Positions 1 through 9,569 of a stretch of DNA of 47,611 bases are shown piece by piece. The translations under genes and the position numbers were made by a program. The notes under the pieces were generated by a model. The model was not told the origin of the DNA. It saw only the letters and a program-made list of their open reading frames with translations, and did not search any database. Source of the DNA: an uncultured Desulfovibrio sp. (GTDB lineage: Bacteria > Desulfobacterota > Desulfovibrionia > Desulfovibrionales > Desulfovibrionaceae). The stretch is from positions 1 to 47,611 of the forward strand of contig NZ_CAJUBO010000022.1 in NCBI RefSeq assembly GCF_910584445.1. Direction: 5' to 3'. The first letter of the stretch is position 1. Every line of letters starts with the position of its first letter.

Positions 1-670
1 TGCGGTACGGCAACCGCTCGTCCCGCCGCGCCAGAACGCGAAAGAAGTCCTGAAAGGGCCGGGGCGTCTGAGGCATGAGCGTCATGATCAGCGGCCCGTA
101 GATGCGCTCGCCGATCCTGATGGCGTTCCGCGACACCATGTTTCCCTCGCGCGGCCAGAGCTGCGTCTTGAAGTCCGGGTATCCATGCCTGGTCTTCCAC
201 GCTGTAGGTGTTCCACACCATTTGATCCGTGGTGTCGGCGCCTGAACCGTAAATGGTGCTTTGCGCGCCGCTGTAGCGTTTGGCGCTTCCCAGCCCCTCA
301 AGAAAGGCGGACGCGATAAGGCCACCCCAACGGCTGAAGAAATGGGTGTTCACGGAACTGGCGACCGAGGCTTCCGAAGTGGACGGGTCAACGGCGTAGG
401 CTTCAAGCTGGATGGTTTCGCCGGAGGGCAGAACCGCGCGATTGAACGCCAGAACAAGGCGTTCGTCATGCCGCTGGAAACCGCCCATCAGCCGCGCGTT
501 GCGGTGTGCGCCGGAGGTGACTGTCGCCAGCACGGCGGACGGCACATCCGAGTTTCCGGCTGTCCGAGAACCACGGTTCGCTGATTCGCTGCGGGCGGCG
601 TATGCTCATTCGCCAGAGCCAGTTGCCCGGAGAGAGCCGCCAGCACCAGAAGACACAGTATTTTTTTCAC
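1..670 (-). pseudogene. Decayed type IVB (Dot/Icm, IncI-like) conjugation operon: three fused gene fragments
   Basis: Reading the minus strand from a GTG at 670 (AAGGAT ribosome site 7 bases upstream) gives a signal peptide (MKKILCLLVLAALSGQLALA) for about 30 residues, as at the start of a secreted DotH/TraN-like protein. After a frame change, positions of about 550-190 encode a DotG/IcmE (TraO)-like TrbI/VirB10 core, with LMGGFQRHDERLVLAFNR, then a Val-Asp-Pro segment and a NTHFFSRWGGLIASAFLEG block. After another frame change, about 180-1 encodes a piece resembling the DotO/IcmB (TraU) ATPase (IRIGERIYGPLIMTLMPQ). The order N-O-U matches IncI and Dot/Icm gene order, so two internal deletions are the simplest explanation. 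None of the three is intact. The DotG call is fairly firm; DotH and DotO are weaker. The region continues off the left edge. Confidence 0.6.
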
Positions 671-680
671 GACAAATCCT

Positions 681-1843
681 TTATGCGTAAGCGAACGCGG
701 CGCGTTCAGGTTGTTCCCCGCCGGGGAAAAAGCGCGAGACAGGCAGGCTCCTCAAAATCTCCCCCACCGACCGGCAGGGAGTTCCGACTTCGCGCCGGGC
801 GTTCAGCGGTTGACGTTTCGTGAGGAAATCCGCTGTCTGGCGGCGGCGTTTGAACTCGTTCAGAAACTCGATGATGCCCAGGCTGTTTTCCGGCGGAACG
901 TCATCGGCGGAAGGCGCGCGGTTTTGGGAGTGCAGGTACTGCCAGATGCCGAAGGGCATGGCGTCATTGGCTATGGGCGGGAATTTCGCCGCAAAGGCAT
1001 CGAACAGGGGCCGCAGTCGCGCTCTTTCCGCGTCTTTCTGTGCCTGAAGGCGCTGTTCCTGTTCCTCACGAACGTGGCGAGCATGGAGCGCGGATTGCTT
1101 TTGTGCGGCTTCCGCCTGCTCCGCGCGAGGAAGCGGATCGAGCCAGCGTTGACCACGCAGCCAGTTGCCCATTTGCGGCACAAAGCGGCCCTGTTCGCGC
1201 TGCCAGCCTTCCGAAGCCGCGAAGCGCCGGATCGCGGCATGGAGTTCCGGGAGCGATGGAAGCTGGCCGCTCCGTGAGAGTTTGAGCCAGGCCATGCGGG
1301 CGAAGCCCTTGGCTTCCTTTTTGGGGTACAGCGTCCAGACGCTTTCAAAATCAGGAAGAAAAGACACGCCCCCCGCCGCAGGCGCTTTGCATGTGCGACG
1401 AACAGGAACAGGCGCTGTTTCACCGGGCGCATGGGGGGAAAGGGGGGATTTTCTTCTTTTCGTTGTTTGTTAAGAGTGGTTAAGGGGCTAGATGTTGCCA
1501 CATCACAGCCATATTCTGACTGCTGATGCACAGTATTTGTCTCTTGTTGTTCTGAACATGCTTCAGGGCACAAGAGGTAATACACGGAAGAACGGTATTG
1601 TTCACGCCTGATGAAAATGAGCTTTTCCCTGACAAGTTCCGCAAGGTAGTTCTTGACGCTACTGATGCTGCACGAAAGCCTTTTGGAAAGCGTCGTCTGC
1701 GAAGGCCAGCAATGGTCTTTATCAGCGGCATAATCACATAAAATCGCGTACATGGTTTTTGCTCCGAACGTTATGGACTTTTCCAAAACAAACTGTGGCA
1801 GAATCGGGCCGTGAATATTTCCCCTTGGGGCAAACGTCTCCAT
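681..1843 (-). pseudogene. Replication-initiator-like winged-helix protein, split by a homopolymer frameshift
   Basis: The ATG at 1843 has a good GGGAGAAA site. The first 110 or so residues hold a Rep-like winged helix: a start of the FVLEKSITFGAKTMYAILCD type, then CWPSQTTLSKRLSCSISSVKNYL, as in helix-turn-helix (PF13730-like) proteins of plasmids and ICEs. The reading frame then changes. Near the two G6 runs at 1433-1438 and 1442-1447 one extra base would join the upstream frame (KEENPPFPP) to a proline/alanine linker (HAPGETAPVPVRR). It then continues into a C-terminal domain starting FESVWTLYPKKEAKG and ending at 681, giving about 387 residues. Without the shift the downstream half could start at a GTG at 1367, but the linker reads so naturally across the junction that one broken gene is preferred. 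A role in element replication is inferred from the fold and from the antisense RNA candidate at its leader. Confidence 0.6.
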
Positions 1844-1891
1844 TTTTTCTTTCTCCCGGCCCGAAAAAAGACAAAAACAGCAGATTCGTTG

Positions 1892-1920
1892 TTGACAACG
1901 AGGAGCCTTCCGGCTACCGT
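1892..1920 (+). promoter_or_regulatory. Candidate sigma70 promoter for a counter-transcribed RNA
   Basis: A perfect TTGACA (1892-1897) is followed after 17 bases by TACCGT (1915-1920), a weak -10. It points away from the minus-strand initiator gene and across its leader. The predicted start near 1927 feeds into two stem-loops, the second of which is a textbook terminator. Confidence 0.4.
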
Positions 1921-1921
1921 T

Positions 1922-1998
1922 GTTCTCACGTTGCATGCGTAAGAACATCAGTTCTGCAATGAAGCCGTTGAGTTGCCGCTCGACGGCTTTTTTGTTTT
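1922..1998 (+). ncRNA. Candidate antisense (counter-transcribed) RNA over the initiator-gene leader
   Basis: Two hairpins lie between the promoter and a T-run. The first pairs GTTCTCACG (1922-1930) with CGTAAGAAC (1938-1946), one mismatch. The second pairs GCCGTTGAG (1964-1972) with CTCGACGGC (1979-1987), one mismatch that can form G-U, and is followed by TTTTTTGTTTTT. The RNA would be about 70 nt and complementary to the mRNA leader of the replication-like gene that starts at 1843 on the other strand. This is the arrangement of copy-number control RNAs such as those of IncI and IncFII plasmids. No homolog is recognised; function is inferred from layout. Confidence 0.4.
1964..1998 (+). terminator. 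Rho-independent terminator
   Basis: A 9-bp stem with a 6-base loop (TTGCCG) is followed by six T, one G and five T. It ends the candidate antisense RNA; no plus-strand protein gene lies directly upstream. Confidence 0.65.
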
Positions 1999-2201
1999 TC
2001 TGGGCTTGGCGCTATTTCCTCAATGGAAAGTCCTCTTGAGGCGAGTTGACGGATCATTCAGACGTGGGCATCACGCATCACCGCAGGGCAGCGCCGGAGG
2101 GAGGCTTCCGGCGTCTGCCCGAAGGACGAAGCTCCCGGAGGAGGTGCGCGGATGCGTGGCTGTTCGCCTGGAAGGGGAGAAGGAAGGAAAGGGCCGTATA
2201 T

Positions 2202-2250
2202 GAAAAAAACTCCCGCCGACCATGCAGGAGGAATCATGGCCGGGGGGAGT
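2202..2250 (-). terminator. Minus-strand terminator with no gene left upstream
   Basis: On the minus strand a 16-bp stem with two mismatches (arms 2209-2224 and 2235-2250) is followed by seven T (2203-2209). Nothing to its right on the minus strand could have needed it except the inserted transposase, so it probably ended a gene that has since been lost. The rest of 1999-2295 shows no convincing gene. Confidence 0.5.
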
Positions 2251-2295
2251 TCAGTACGGATAAAAAGAGCAAGCAAATCCCAAAAAAATGAAATT

Positions 2296-3007
2296 GGGGC
2301 TGTCCTAGCTAAGATTAATGTTTAGCTCCATTAACCCACTGAATTAGCTGGGATAAAAGCTCCCGATGATTGCCTCCATTGAACCGCCATTCACACTCCT
2401 TCAGGAACCAATAAAAGTGTTCGGGTGTAATGCCGTTGAAACGCCGCAAGTGTCTTTTCGCTTGATTCCCAAAATTCTCTATCCCATTGATATGGTTAGC
2501 TTGTTCCGCAAACTTCCTTGAATGGTTGATTCGGTGGTGATGGAACCCGCTGATGTCCAGGGCATTATATGCCCTGAAAGTATCAGTGTACACGATACTG
2601 TCCGGCTCAACTCGTTCCTCGATAATCGGCATCAACGTTGCGGTGCATGCGTTGGGAATTATGGCCGTGTAAACCTTGCCATTACGCTTCAGTAAACCGA
2701 AAACCGCTATTTTCCCGGCGGCTCCACGCCCGCGTTTTCCTTTTCGTACCCCGCCGAAATAGCTTTCGTCGGCTTCAACCTCTCCTGACAAACGATAACT
2801 CGGCAAATGCGTGGCGATCAGGCGTCGCAGGCGCATGAAATACGAGGCTGCCGTATTGCGGTGTACACCTACAATTTCTCCTGCCGCGCGAGCCGTTGCT
2901 CCCGCAACAAAAAAACGAATCAGCTCAGATTGCTGCCGTGTGGTAAGCCTGCTCCGTCGTTCGTACATGAGCCATCCTAACCATTTTTCCTTAGCTAGGA
3001 CAGCCCC
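2296..3007 (-). mobile_element. Complete IS1595-family insertion sequence (712 bp)
   Basis: The ends are perfect 18-bp inverted repeats, GGGGCTGTCCTAGCTAAG at 2296-2313 and its complement at 2990-3007. The flanks carry an exact 8-bp target duplication ATGAAATT (2288-2295 and 3008-3015), the duplication size known for IS1595 elements. One intact transposase gene fills the element. The perfect ends and duplication point to a recent insertion. The empty site would have been an A-run/T-run sequence. Confidence 0.93.
2315..2968 (-). CDS. IS1595-family (ISXO2-like) DDE transposase
   Basis: The 217-residue protein begins with a helix-turn-helix segment (TARAAGEIVGVHRNTAASYF, about residues 29-48). 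The catalytic core follows: EADESYFGGVRKGKRGRGA (about residues 64-82) carries the first Asp and the family-typical GG-K/R-G run, VYTDTFRAYNAL holds the second Asp, and HINGIENFGNQAKRHLRRF the third acidic/Asn position. The C-terminal WFLKECEWRFNGG block is also typical. Length and motifs fit the IS1016-like subgroup. The reading frame is complete and lies inside perfect IS ends, so the element should be active. Its ATG at 2968 is 22 bases inside the right inverted repeat. Confidence 0.93.
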   Translation of the reverse strand: MYERRSRLTTRQQSELIRFFVAGATARAAGEIVGVHRNTAASYFMRLRRLIATHLPSYRLSGEVEADESYFGGVRKGKRGRGAAGKIAVFGLLKRNGKVYTAIIPNACTATLMPIIEERVEPDSIVYTDTFRAYNALDISGFHHHRINHSRKFAEQANHINGIENFGNQAKRHLRRFNGITPEHFYWFLKECEWRFNGGNHRELLSQLIQWVNGAKH

Positions 3008-3222
3008 ATGAAATTTTTTCGGAATTTTTTTGAATCTTGATAACTATCAGTAATTTATGTGAAAATCTGAACGGCAGGAAAAAAATGGATAAAAAAACGG
3101 ATAATGTGCCGGGGGATCGGCAGGGGTAAAAACGTCAGGGTCAGGTTCGGGAATTTTTACATATCTATAAGAAATTAAAGAAAAAGTATCTCTAGGGCAC
3201 TCTAGGGATTTATATGTGAGGG

Positions 3223-3271
<49 letters not shown>

Positions 3272-3335
3272 GTAGATGAAGTCATTCTATAGTCCCATGA
3301 AAAAAATTACAGAAACAGGGTGTTCTTGGCTACTC

Positions 3336-3926
3336 TCAGCGGCCGGCCTGCGCCCGCAGGCGCAGGCACTCCTCGGCGATGCGGCGCAGATCCGCATCTT
3401 CGGGGCGTTCCGCAAGGCCCTTGCGGACATGGCCGAGCGCGCGGACATATTCCCCGGACTCGAGCAGGGCCTTGGCGACCATGCCGAAGGCGGCGAACTC
3501 GTTCTTGTAGTATTTGAACGCCTCGGTGAAGCAGGTGTCCGCCTCCGAGACCTTGCCCTCGCTGAGGAAGCGCTTGCCGTCGCTGATGCAGCGGTCGAGA
3601 TTGAGCTTGCGCTGGAGCGTGGCCTCGTAGTCCTCCTGCTCCTCCTGGCCCATGATCTGCTTGTAGAACTTGTTGAAGAAGGCCAGCAGCTCGCGCTCCT
3701 TGCCGGGCTGGTAGGCAACGGGCTGGGAATATTCCTTCTTGTAGAGGGGGTCCGCGCAGATGTCGGCCAGCGCGGTGCGGAAATCTCCCCGCAGGTCCAT
3801 GGGGGATGTCTGGCCCCCCAATTCCCGGAGCGCGGACGTGAGAAGAAAGACGGCGCGGGGATAGTCGCGCCGCTGCACGCAGGTCCTGGCCCGGCCCAGG
3901 TCTTCGCGGATCTTGCGGATGTTCAT
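3336..3926 (-). CDS. Tetratricopeptide-repeat protein, function unknown
   Basis: 196 residues, cytoplasmic (no signal peptide or membrane segment). The N-terminal third begins MNIRKIREDLGRARTCVQRR, with alternating helices rich in Arg and Leu. The C-terminal half shows two TPR-like helix pairs: LNLDRCISDGKRFLSEGKVSEADTCFTEAFKYY and the following FAAFGMVAKALLESGEYVRALGHVRKGLAERPEDADLRR, with the expected Gly/Ala/Pro spacing. It is the last gene of a minus-strand group with the thioesterase upstream (54-base gap). I do not recognise a specific family; TPR scaffolding is the only supportable role. The ribosome site before ATG 3926 is weak. Confidence 0.75.
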   Translation of the reverse strand: MNIRKIREDLGRARTCVQRRDYPRAVFLLTSALRELGGQTSPMDLRGDFRTALADICADPLYKKEYSQPVAYQPGKERELLAFFNKFYKQIMGQEEQEDYEATLQRKLNLDRCISDGKRFLSEGKVSEADTCFTEAFKYYKNEFAAFGMVAKALLESGEYVRALGHVRKGLAERPEDADLRRIAEECLRLRAQAGR

Positions 3927-3980
3927 GCTCTGCTCGCCGTTTCTCGTTGGAATGCTGGTGGTTGTTCCACGGGCGCCCCA

Positions 3981-4403
3981 TCAGGCGGGCAGGGGCGCAT
4001 CCGTGATGAATCCGGTGGACATGGCGCGCGCGATGAGGGTGCCCTCGCCATCGAAAACGCACACATCGTAGCTCAGGATATGGTTCCCCTCGCGCACCAC
4101 GCGCGCTTCCGCCGCAAGCGGACCCACCTTGCCCGGGCGGAGGAACTCGATGCTGGAGGTCAGGCTGACGACCCCCGTCTCCCGCCCCGCGTTGGCGGCG
4201 GCGCCGAAGGCCACGTCCGCAAGGGCGAAGATGGCGCCCCCGTGCGCGAAGCCCATGCCGTTCTTGTGATTTTCCGTGAGGGGCATGGTGATTCTGGAAA
4301 ATTCCGGCGTGGCGGTCTCCACCCGCATCTGCAGATGGCGGACGAGCCTGTCGTGGCGTGCCACATACTCCTTCATGTCCCGCGCTGTAGCGGCATGTTC
4401 CAT
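3981..4403 (-). CDS. PaaI-type hotdog-fold thioesterase
   Basis: 140 residues with the hotdog signature: the NHKNGMGFAHGGAIFALADV segment (about residues 45-64) contains the HGG turn that starts the central helix, and FGAAANAG follows. The SLTSSIEFLRPGKVGPLAAEA strand pair is also typical. Family members hydrolyse acyl-CoA or aryl-CoA thioesters as homotetramers in the cytoplasm. The substrate cannot be read from sequence. The start at 4403 has AGGAG 8 bases upstream; in-frame later Met codons are possible. It is followed on the same strand by the TPR gene. Confidence 0.85.
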   Translation of the reverse strand: MEHAATARDMKEYVARHDRLVRHLQMRVETATPEFSRITMPLTENHKNGMGFAHGGAIFALADVAFGAAANAGRETGVVSLTSSIEFLRPGKVGPLAAEARVVREGNHILSYDVCVFDGEGTLIARAMSTGFITDAPLPA

Positions 4404-4439
4404 GCCCGCATGCTCCTGAACATCGTTGCGCCGAAACGG

Positions 4440-4467
4440 AAGGCCGGAAGCCGCCGCCTCCGGCCTT
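4440..4467 (-). terminator. Hairpin after the Tim44-like gene
   Basis: AAGGCCGGA pairs with TCCGGCCTT across a 10-base GC loop in the 90-base gap between the Tim44-like gene (minus strand, ends 4494) and the thioesterase. There is no T-run, so termination is uncertain. Confidence 0.35.
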
Positions 4468-4493
4468 CGGGGAAAGATCCGGAGACCCGGCGG

Positions 4494-5420
4494 TCAGTCC
4501 ACCTGCTGGATGCCGTCGAGCTTCCAGGTGCCGTTGGCACCCTCGCGCAGGAAGTGCCAGACCTCGCGCGCGGAGCTGGGGGCGTCCTGCCCCGGGTGCT
4601 CGCGCAGGAGCACGTCAAAGAAGACCTGGGCGCGCTGGTCTTCGCCGTCATTTTCGGCCCCGAGCAACTGGGCATTGACCAGCAGAATCTCCGTGGTGCC
4701 GGGGGTGCCGTCCGTGCTCATCTGTTCCCTGAGCGCCTCCATGACCGCCGGAGTGGCGAACTGGGCGATGTCGTCCAGGTCGCGCTTGTCCCAGGATTTC
4801 TGCATGCGGCTGTAGGCCATCTTGGCGCCGCGCAGGAATTCCTCGGTATCGAATCCGGCGGGCACGTCCACGGCCGGCTCCGCGGAGAAGGTCGCCGCCT
4901 GCCCCCCCTGGCCGCGCAGGGCGTCCCAGCCGGAGGCCTGGGCATCCTCGCGGGCGTAGGGCCGGCTCGCGCTGTCGGCGGTCAGATCCGGGCGCGCCGC
5001 CCCAAAGGCGCCCGCGCCCGCCGCGGCAGGCTCCGGCGACTGGCGGTTGCGGAAGCGCGCAAAGAGCTTGAGTCCGAGGAAAATGAGCAGGCCGATGAGG
5101 ATGATGTCCAGAAAACCGCCGCCGGAAAAGCCGTTTCCGGCGAGCAGGGAGCCGAGCAGGGTGCCTGCGAGCAGGCCGCCGAAGAGGCCGCCCATCCCGC
5201 CGAACAGGCCGGGGCGCTGCGCCATGGCCTGGGATTTGCCCGCGGTGGCGGCGGGCGCCTGCTGCCGCATGGCGGGCCTGGGCGCGGACCTGCTCATGAA
5301 CGGCTTGCTGCCGAAGGAACGGCCGCCGCCCATGCGGGCGGCTTCGGCGGAATCGGGCAGGGCAAGCGCGCACGCGGAAAAGAGGATGACGAGGGCTGCG
5401 AAAAGAGCGCTGATCTTCAT
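4494..5420 (-). CDS. Tim44-like domain membrane protein
   Basis: The start at 5420 (GGAG upstream) gives 308 residues beginning with a signal or anchor sequence (MKISALFAALVILFSACALA). A Gly/Arg/Ser/Pro-rich stretch follows, then a Gly-rich hydrophobic segment (GGLLAGTLLGSLLAGNGF) and a membrane helix (FLDIILIGLLIFLGLKLF) near residues 120-138. The C-terminal 150 residues form a Tim44/TIM44-like (mL45, PF04280) domain: YSRMQKSWDKRDLDDIAQF, ATPAVMEALREQM and a closing EVWHFLREGANGTWKLDGIQ. In mitochondria this domain docks Hsp70 at the import pore; the bacterial role is unknown. It shares a strand with glmU upstream, but a 135-base gap separates them. Confidence 0.85.
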   Translation of the reverse strand: MKISALFAALVILFSACALALPDSAEAARMGGGRSFGSKPFMSRSAPRPAMRQQAPAATAGKSQAMAQRPGLFGGMGGLFGGLLAGTLLGSLLAGNGFSGGGFLDIILIGLLIFLGLKLFARFRNRQSPEPAAAGAGAFGAARPDLTADSASRPYAREDAQASGWDALRGQGGQAATFSAEPAVDVPAGFDTEEFLRGAKMAYSRMQKSWDKRDLDDIAQFATPAVMEALREQMSTDGTPGTTEILLVNAQLLGAENDGEDQRAQVFFDVLLREHPGQDAPSSAREVWHFLREGANGTWKLDGIQQVD

Positions 5421-5555
5421 GGCAACTCCGGTTATGACGTTCACTCGACGCGGAAATGTTCTGCGTCACATCCTCTGTTATAGGGATTCTGGAGAAAAAG
5501 GCAAGACGCGTCCGCGCGGGCGGGGCGCGGACTCCCGCCATGCGCCGCTACGCGG

Positions 5556-6923
5556 TCAGCCCCTGCGGGGCAGGTTTTTCTGGCGCCCCCGGGCGATGCC
5601 CATCTCGCCCGCCGGAACATTTCTGGTAATGACCGAGCCGGCGCCCACCAGGGCGCCGTCGCCCACCTCCACGGGCGCGACGAGCGCCGTGTTGCTGCCG
5701 ATGAAGGCGCGCGCGCCGATGCCTGTGCGGTGCTTGCGGACGCCGTCGTAATTGCAGGTGATGGTGCCCGCGCCGATATTGGCGGCGGGTCCGATCTCCG
5801 CATCGCCCAGATAGCTCAGGTGATTGGCCTTGGCCCCCTGGCCGAGCCGGGCGTTTTTCAGCTCCACGAAATTGCCCACATGCGCTTCCGGCTCCAGGAC
5901 GGCGCCGGGTCTGAGCCGGGCAAACGGACCAACCAGGGCGCCCCGGCCCACCTCGGCCCGCTCCAGGTGCGAAAACGGACGGATCTGCGCGTGCCCATGC
6001 ACCACGCTGTCCATGAGGATGCAGTGGGAGGCGATGACGGCGGCGCTTTCCACGCGCGAGCGGCCATAGATCTCGCAGGGTCCGGTCAGTTCCGCCCCCG
6101 GCTCCACCACGGCAAAGGGACCCACGCGCACGAGTTCCGGCGCATGGAGGATGACGCCGTTTTCCAGAAGCCGCGCCGCCGTGCGCGCGCGCAGCAGTTC
6201 TTCCATGCGCGCCAGCTCCACCGGGGAGTTGACGCCCAGCAGGCTTTCATCCGCGCCGCAGTTGATGCCGCGCACCGTCAGGCCGTCCGCAAGGCCGAGG
6301 GCCACGAGGTCGGTGATGTAATACTCGCCGCTGTTGTTGTCGTTGCCAAGGCGGGGGAGCAGGCGCGAGACCGCCTCCACCTCCAGAAAATACAGCCCGG
6401 CGTTGACTTCGCCCGTGTCCGGGCCGTGGCGCGCGGGATCAAAGTCCCTGGCTTCCACGATGGCCGCGACCTCGCCGTCAGCGCGCACGACGCGCCCGTA
6501 GGCTCCGGCGTCGTCCAGCGAAAGGGAGGCGAAGGCAATGGCCGCGCCCCGGGCCTCTGCCAGGAAGCGGCGCACGGTCTCCGTGGAGAGCAGGGGCACA
6601 TCGCCATTGACCACGAGGACATGGGTGCACCCGCTTTCCCTGAGCGTGGGCAAGGCTTCGGCCAGGGCGTGTCCGGTGCCGAGCTGCCGCTCCTGCCGGA
6701 TGGTACGCAGCCGGGGAAACGCTGCCTCCACAAGGTCGGAGCGGTGCCCCACCACCGCCCAGATGGCGTCGCTGCCGTCATCGGCGGCGAAGAGGGGACG
6801 CAGGGCTTCGAGCACATAGGCCAGCATGGGTTCGGCCAGGAGCGATTGCAGGACCTTGGGGCGCTCCGAGCGCATGCGGGTGCCTTTTCCTGCGGCGAGA
6901 ATGAGGGCGGCGGACGTTGCCAT
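5556..6923 (-). CDS. glmU: Bifunctional GlcN-1-P acetyltransferase / GlcNAc-1-P uridylyltransferase
   Basis: 455 residues, the usual GlmU length. The N-terminal nucleotidyltransferase begins MATSAALILAAGKGTRMRSE with the GxGTRM loop, followed by RPKVLQSLLAEPML and VVNGDVPLL. The C-terminal half is a left-handed beta-helix with hexapeptide repeats and the acetyltransferase motifs VGPFARLRPGAVL, NFVELKNARLGQGAKANHLS and the NIGAGTITCNYDG loop. It makes UDP-GlcNAc, the precursor for peptidoglycan and lipopolysaccharide, in the cytoplasm, so it feeds the Mur pathway encoded further right. AGGAGG lies before the ATG at 6923, which fixes the start; longer in-frame extension upstream has no ribosome site. 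Confidence 0.97.
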   Translation of the reverse strand: MATSAALILAAGKGTRMRSERPKVLQSLLAEPMLAYVLEALRPLFAADDGSDAIWAVVGHRSDLVEAAFPRLRTIRQERQLGTGHALAEALPTLRESGCTHVLVVNGDVPLLSTETVRRFLAEARGAAIAFASLSLDDAGAYGRVVRADGEVAAIVEARDFDPARHGPDTGEVNAGLYFLEVEAVSRLLPRLGNDNNSGEYYITDLVALGLADGLTVRGINCGADESLLGVNSPVELARMEELLRARTAARLLENGVILHAPELVRVGPFAVVEPGAELTGPCEIYGRSRVESAAVIASHCILMDSVVHGHAQIRPFSHLERAEVGRGALVGPFARLRPGAVLEPEAHVGNFVELKNARLGQGAKANHLSYLGDAEIGPAANIGAGTITCNYDGVRKHRTGIGARAFIGSNTALVAPVEVGDGALVGAGSVITRNVPAGEMGIARGRQKNLPRRG

Positions 6924-7009
6924 GGAGCCTCCTTTGCGGTCGATGTCGCCGCCATCCATAGCGCCATGGGCGGGAAACGGCAAGATGTGGCGCCGGTGCC
7001 GCGGGGCGT

Positions 7010-7130
7010 CCCCGCGAAGATTTTTCTCTTCTCTGCCGGGGCCGGACGCTTCGTGTTTTTCCGGCTCCTTCCGGCTCCTTCCGGCGCCGGCATCCGTCTG
7101 TCTGTCGCTCCGCTCCGGACGGGACCCGGA
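7010..7130. repeat. Dispersed intergenic repeat, copy A
   Basis: Starts CCCCGCGAAGATTTTTCTCT and ends with CATCCGTCTG, TCGCTCCGCTCC, GACGG. The same arrangement recurs at 14695-14805 with about three quarters identity. Copy A also contains a tandem ccggctcctt doublet (7061-7080). It lies in the 461-base gap upstream of groES (6924-7384). No CIRCE inverted repeat or clear sigma32 promoter was found in that gap. Confidence 0.6.
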
Positions 7131-7384
7131 AAACGCGTTGACCCATGCGTGCGGGAACGCGCCGGAAAGCCGGGAAGGGGGCAGCCCGGGCAGGCCGGAA
7201 AAGAAAAATAAAAAATTTTCGCGCGCCCCCCTTTTCAAGCGCGAAGCATGACTTATCTCTATGCCCGTGCGGAACCGCGGAGCGGCTCCGTTGCGGCCCG
7301 CAACGCGCAATCAGACGGCGCGTCCGTGGATACGGCCGCCGTTCGCCCCCATGGGCCATAACCCCCTTTCCTGGAGGAACAGCA

Positions 7385-7672
7385 ATGAAGCTCAAACCCC
7401 TCAATGACCGCGTTCTGGTCAAGCGTCTCGAATCCGAGGAAAAGACCGCGGGCGGTCTGTACATCCCCGACACCGCCAAGGAAAAGCCCTCCAAGGGGCA
7501 GGTCGTGGCCGTGGGTCCCGGCAAGATGGACGACAACGGCAAGCGTATCCCCCTGGCCGTCAAGAACGGCGACGAAGTGCTCTTCAACAAGTACGCGGGC
7601 ACGGAAGTCAAGCTGGACGGCGTGGATCATCTCGTGATGCGCGAGGAAGACATTCTCGCCATCATCGACTAG
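7385..7672 (+). CDS. groS: Co-chaperonin GroES (Hsp10)
   Basis: 95 residues, starting MKLKPLNDRVLVKRLESEEK and matching GroES end to end, with the mobile loop (KTAGGLYIPDTAKEKPSKGQ), the GKRIPLAVKNGDEVLFNKYAG core and the closing MREEDILAIID. It caps the GroEL ring and encloses the folding chamber. Its ATG follows CTGGAGGAACAGCA, a strong ribosome site. groEL follows after 66 bases, so the two form an operon. Heat-shock control is expected, but no CIRCE element is visible upstream. Confidence 0.99.
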   Translation: MKLKPLNDRVLVKRLESEEKTAGGLYIPDTAKEKPSKGQVVAVGPGKMDDNGKRIPLAVKNGDEVLFNKYAGTEVKLDGVDHLVMREEDILAIID

Positions 7673-7738
7673 CCGGGCGCGCCGGTTCACGAAATCTGTC
7701 CGCATTCTGCCGAACAACAGCTCAGGAGGAGCATCCAT

Positions 7739-9385
<1,647 letters not shown>

Positions 9386-9425
9386 ACCGCGCGTCCGCCC
9401 CTCGCGGAGCGTGAAGAAGGATGAA

Positions 9426-9456
9426 AAAGGCTCCCCGGCAATGCCGGGGAGCCTTT
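9426..9456 (+). terminator. groESL terminator
   Basis: AAAGGCTCCCCGGC pairs with GCCGGGGAGCCTTT across a 3-base loop, 40 bases after the groEL stop. The symmetric A and T flanks suggest it may work for both strands. Confidence 0.8.
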
Positions 9457-9532
9457 GCGTTGATGCCGGAAAGGCCCTACGCGGCGCGCGGGGCCGCGCT
9501 CTCCCGAGTGGGGGCGCGGCAGCGTTGCCGCC

Positions 9533-9569
9533 AGAGCGGTTTGGCTACTTTCAGTACCAGGCCGCTCTA
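9533..9569 (-). repeat. Stop-codon-overlapping palindromic repeat, copy 1
   Basis: On the minus strand the element starts TAGAGCGGCCTGGTACTGAA and closes with CCAAACCGCTCT; the arms pair (AGAGCGG/CCGCTCT). The first TAG is the stop codon of the DnaJ-like gene (9567-9569). Related copies end glnA, the TPR gene at 17951, ftsA and ftsZ. Confidence 0.7.

Noticed and set aside
1040..1367. Two separate overlapping genes for the HTH and WTLYPKKEAKG domains
   Set aside because: The upstream frame loses sense just before the overlap and a single-base change joins both through a natural linker, so one frameshifted gene is preferred.
3276..5483. A 735-codon plus-strand open frame at the left of the core
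   Set aside because: Runs antisense to the TPR, thioesterase and Tim44-like genes, which have recognisable domains.
6924..7384. CIRCE operator or sigma32 promoter for groESL
   Set aside because: No TTAGCACTC-type inverted repeat and no convincing heat-shock promoter was found; only a dispersed repeat and AT-rich stretches.
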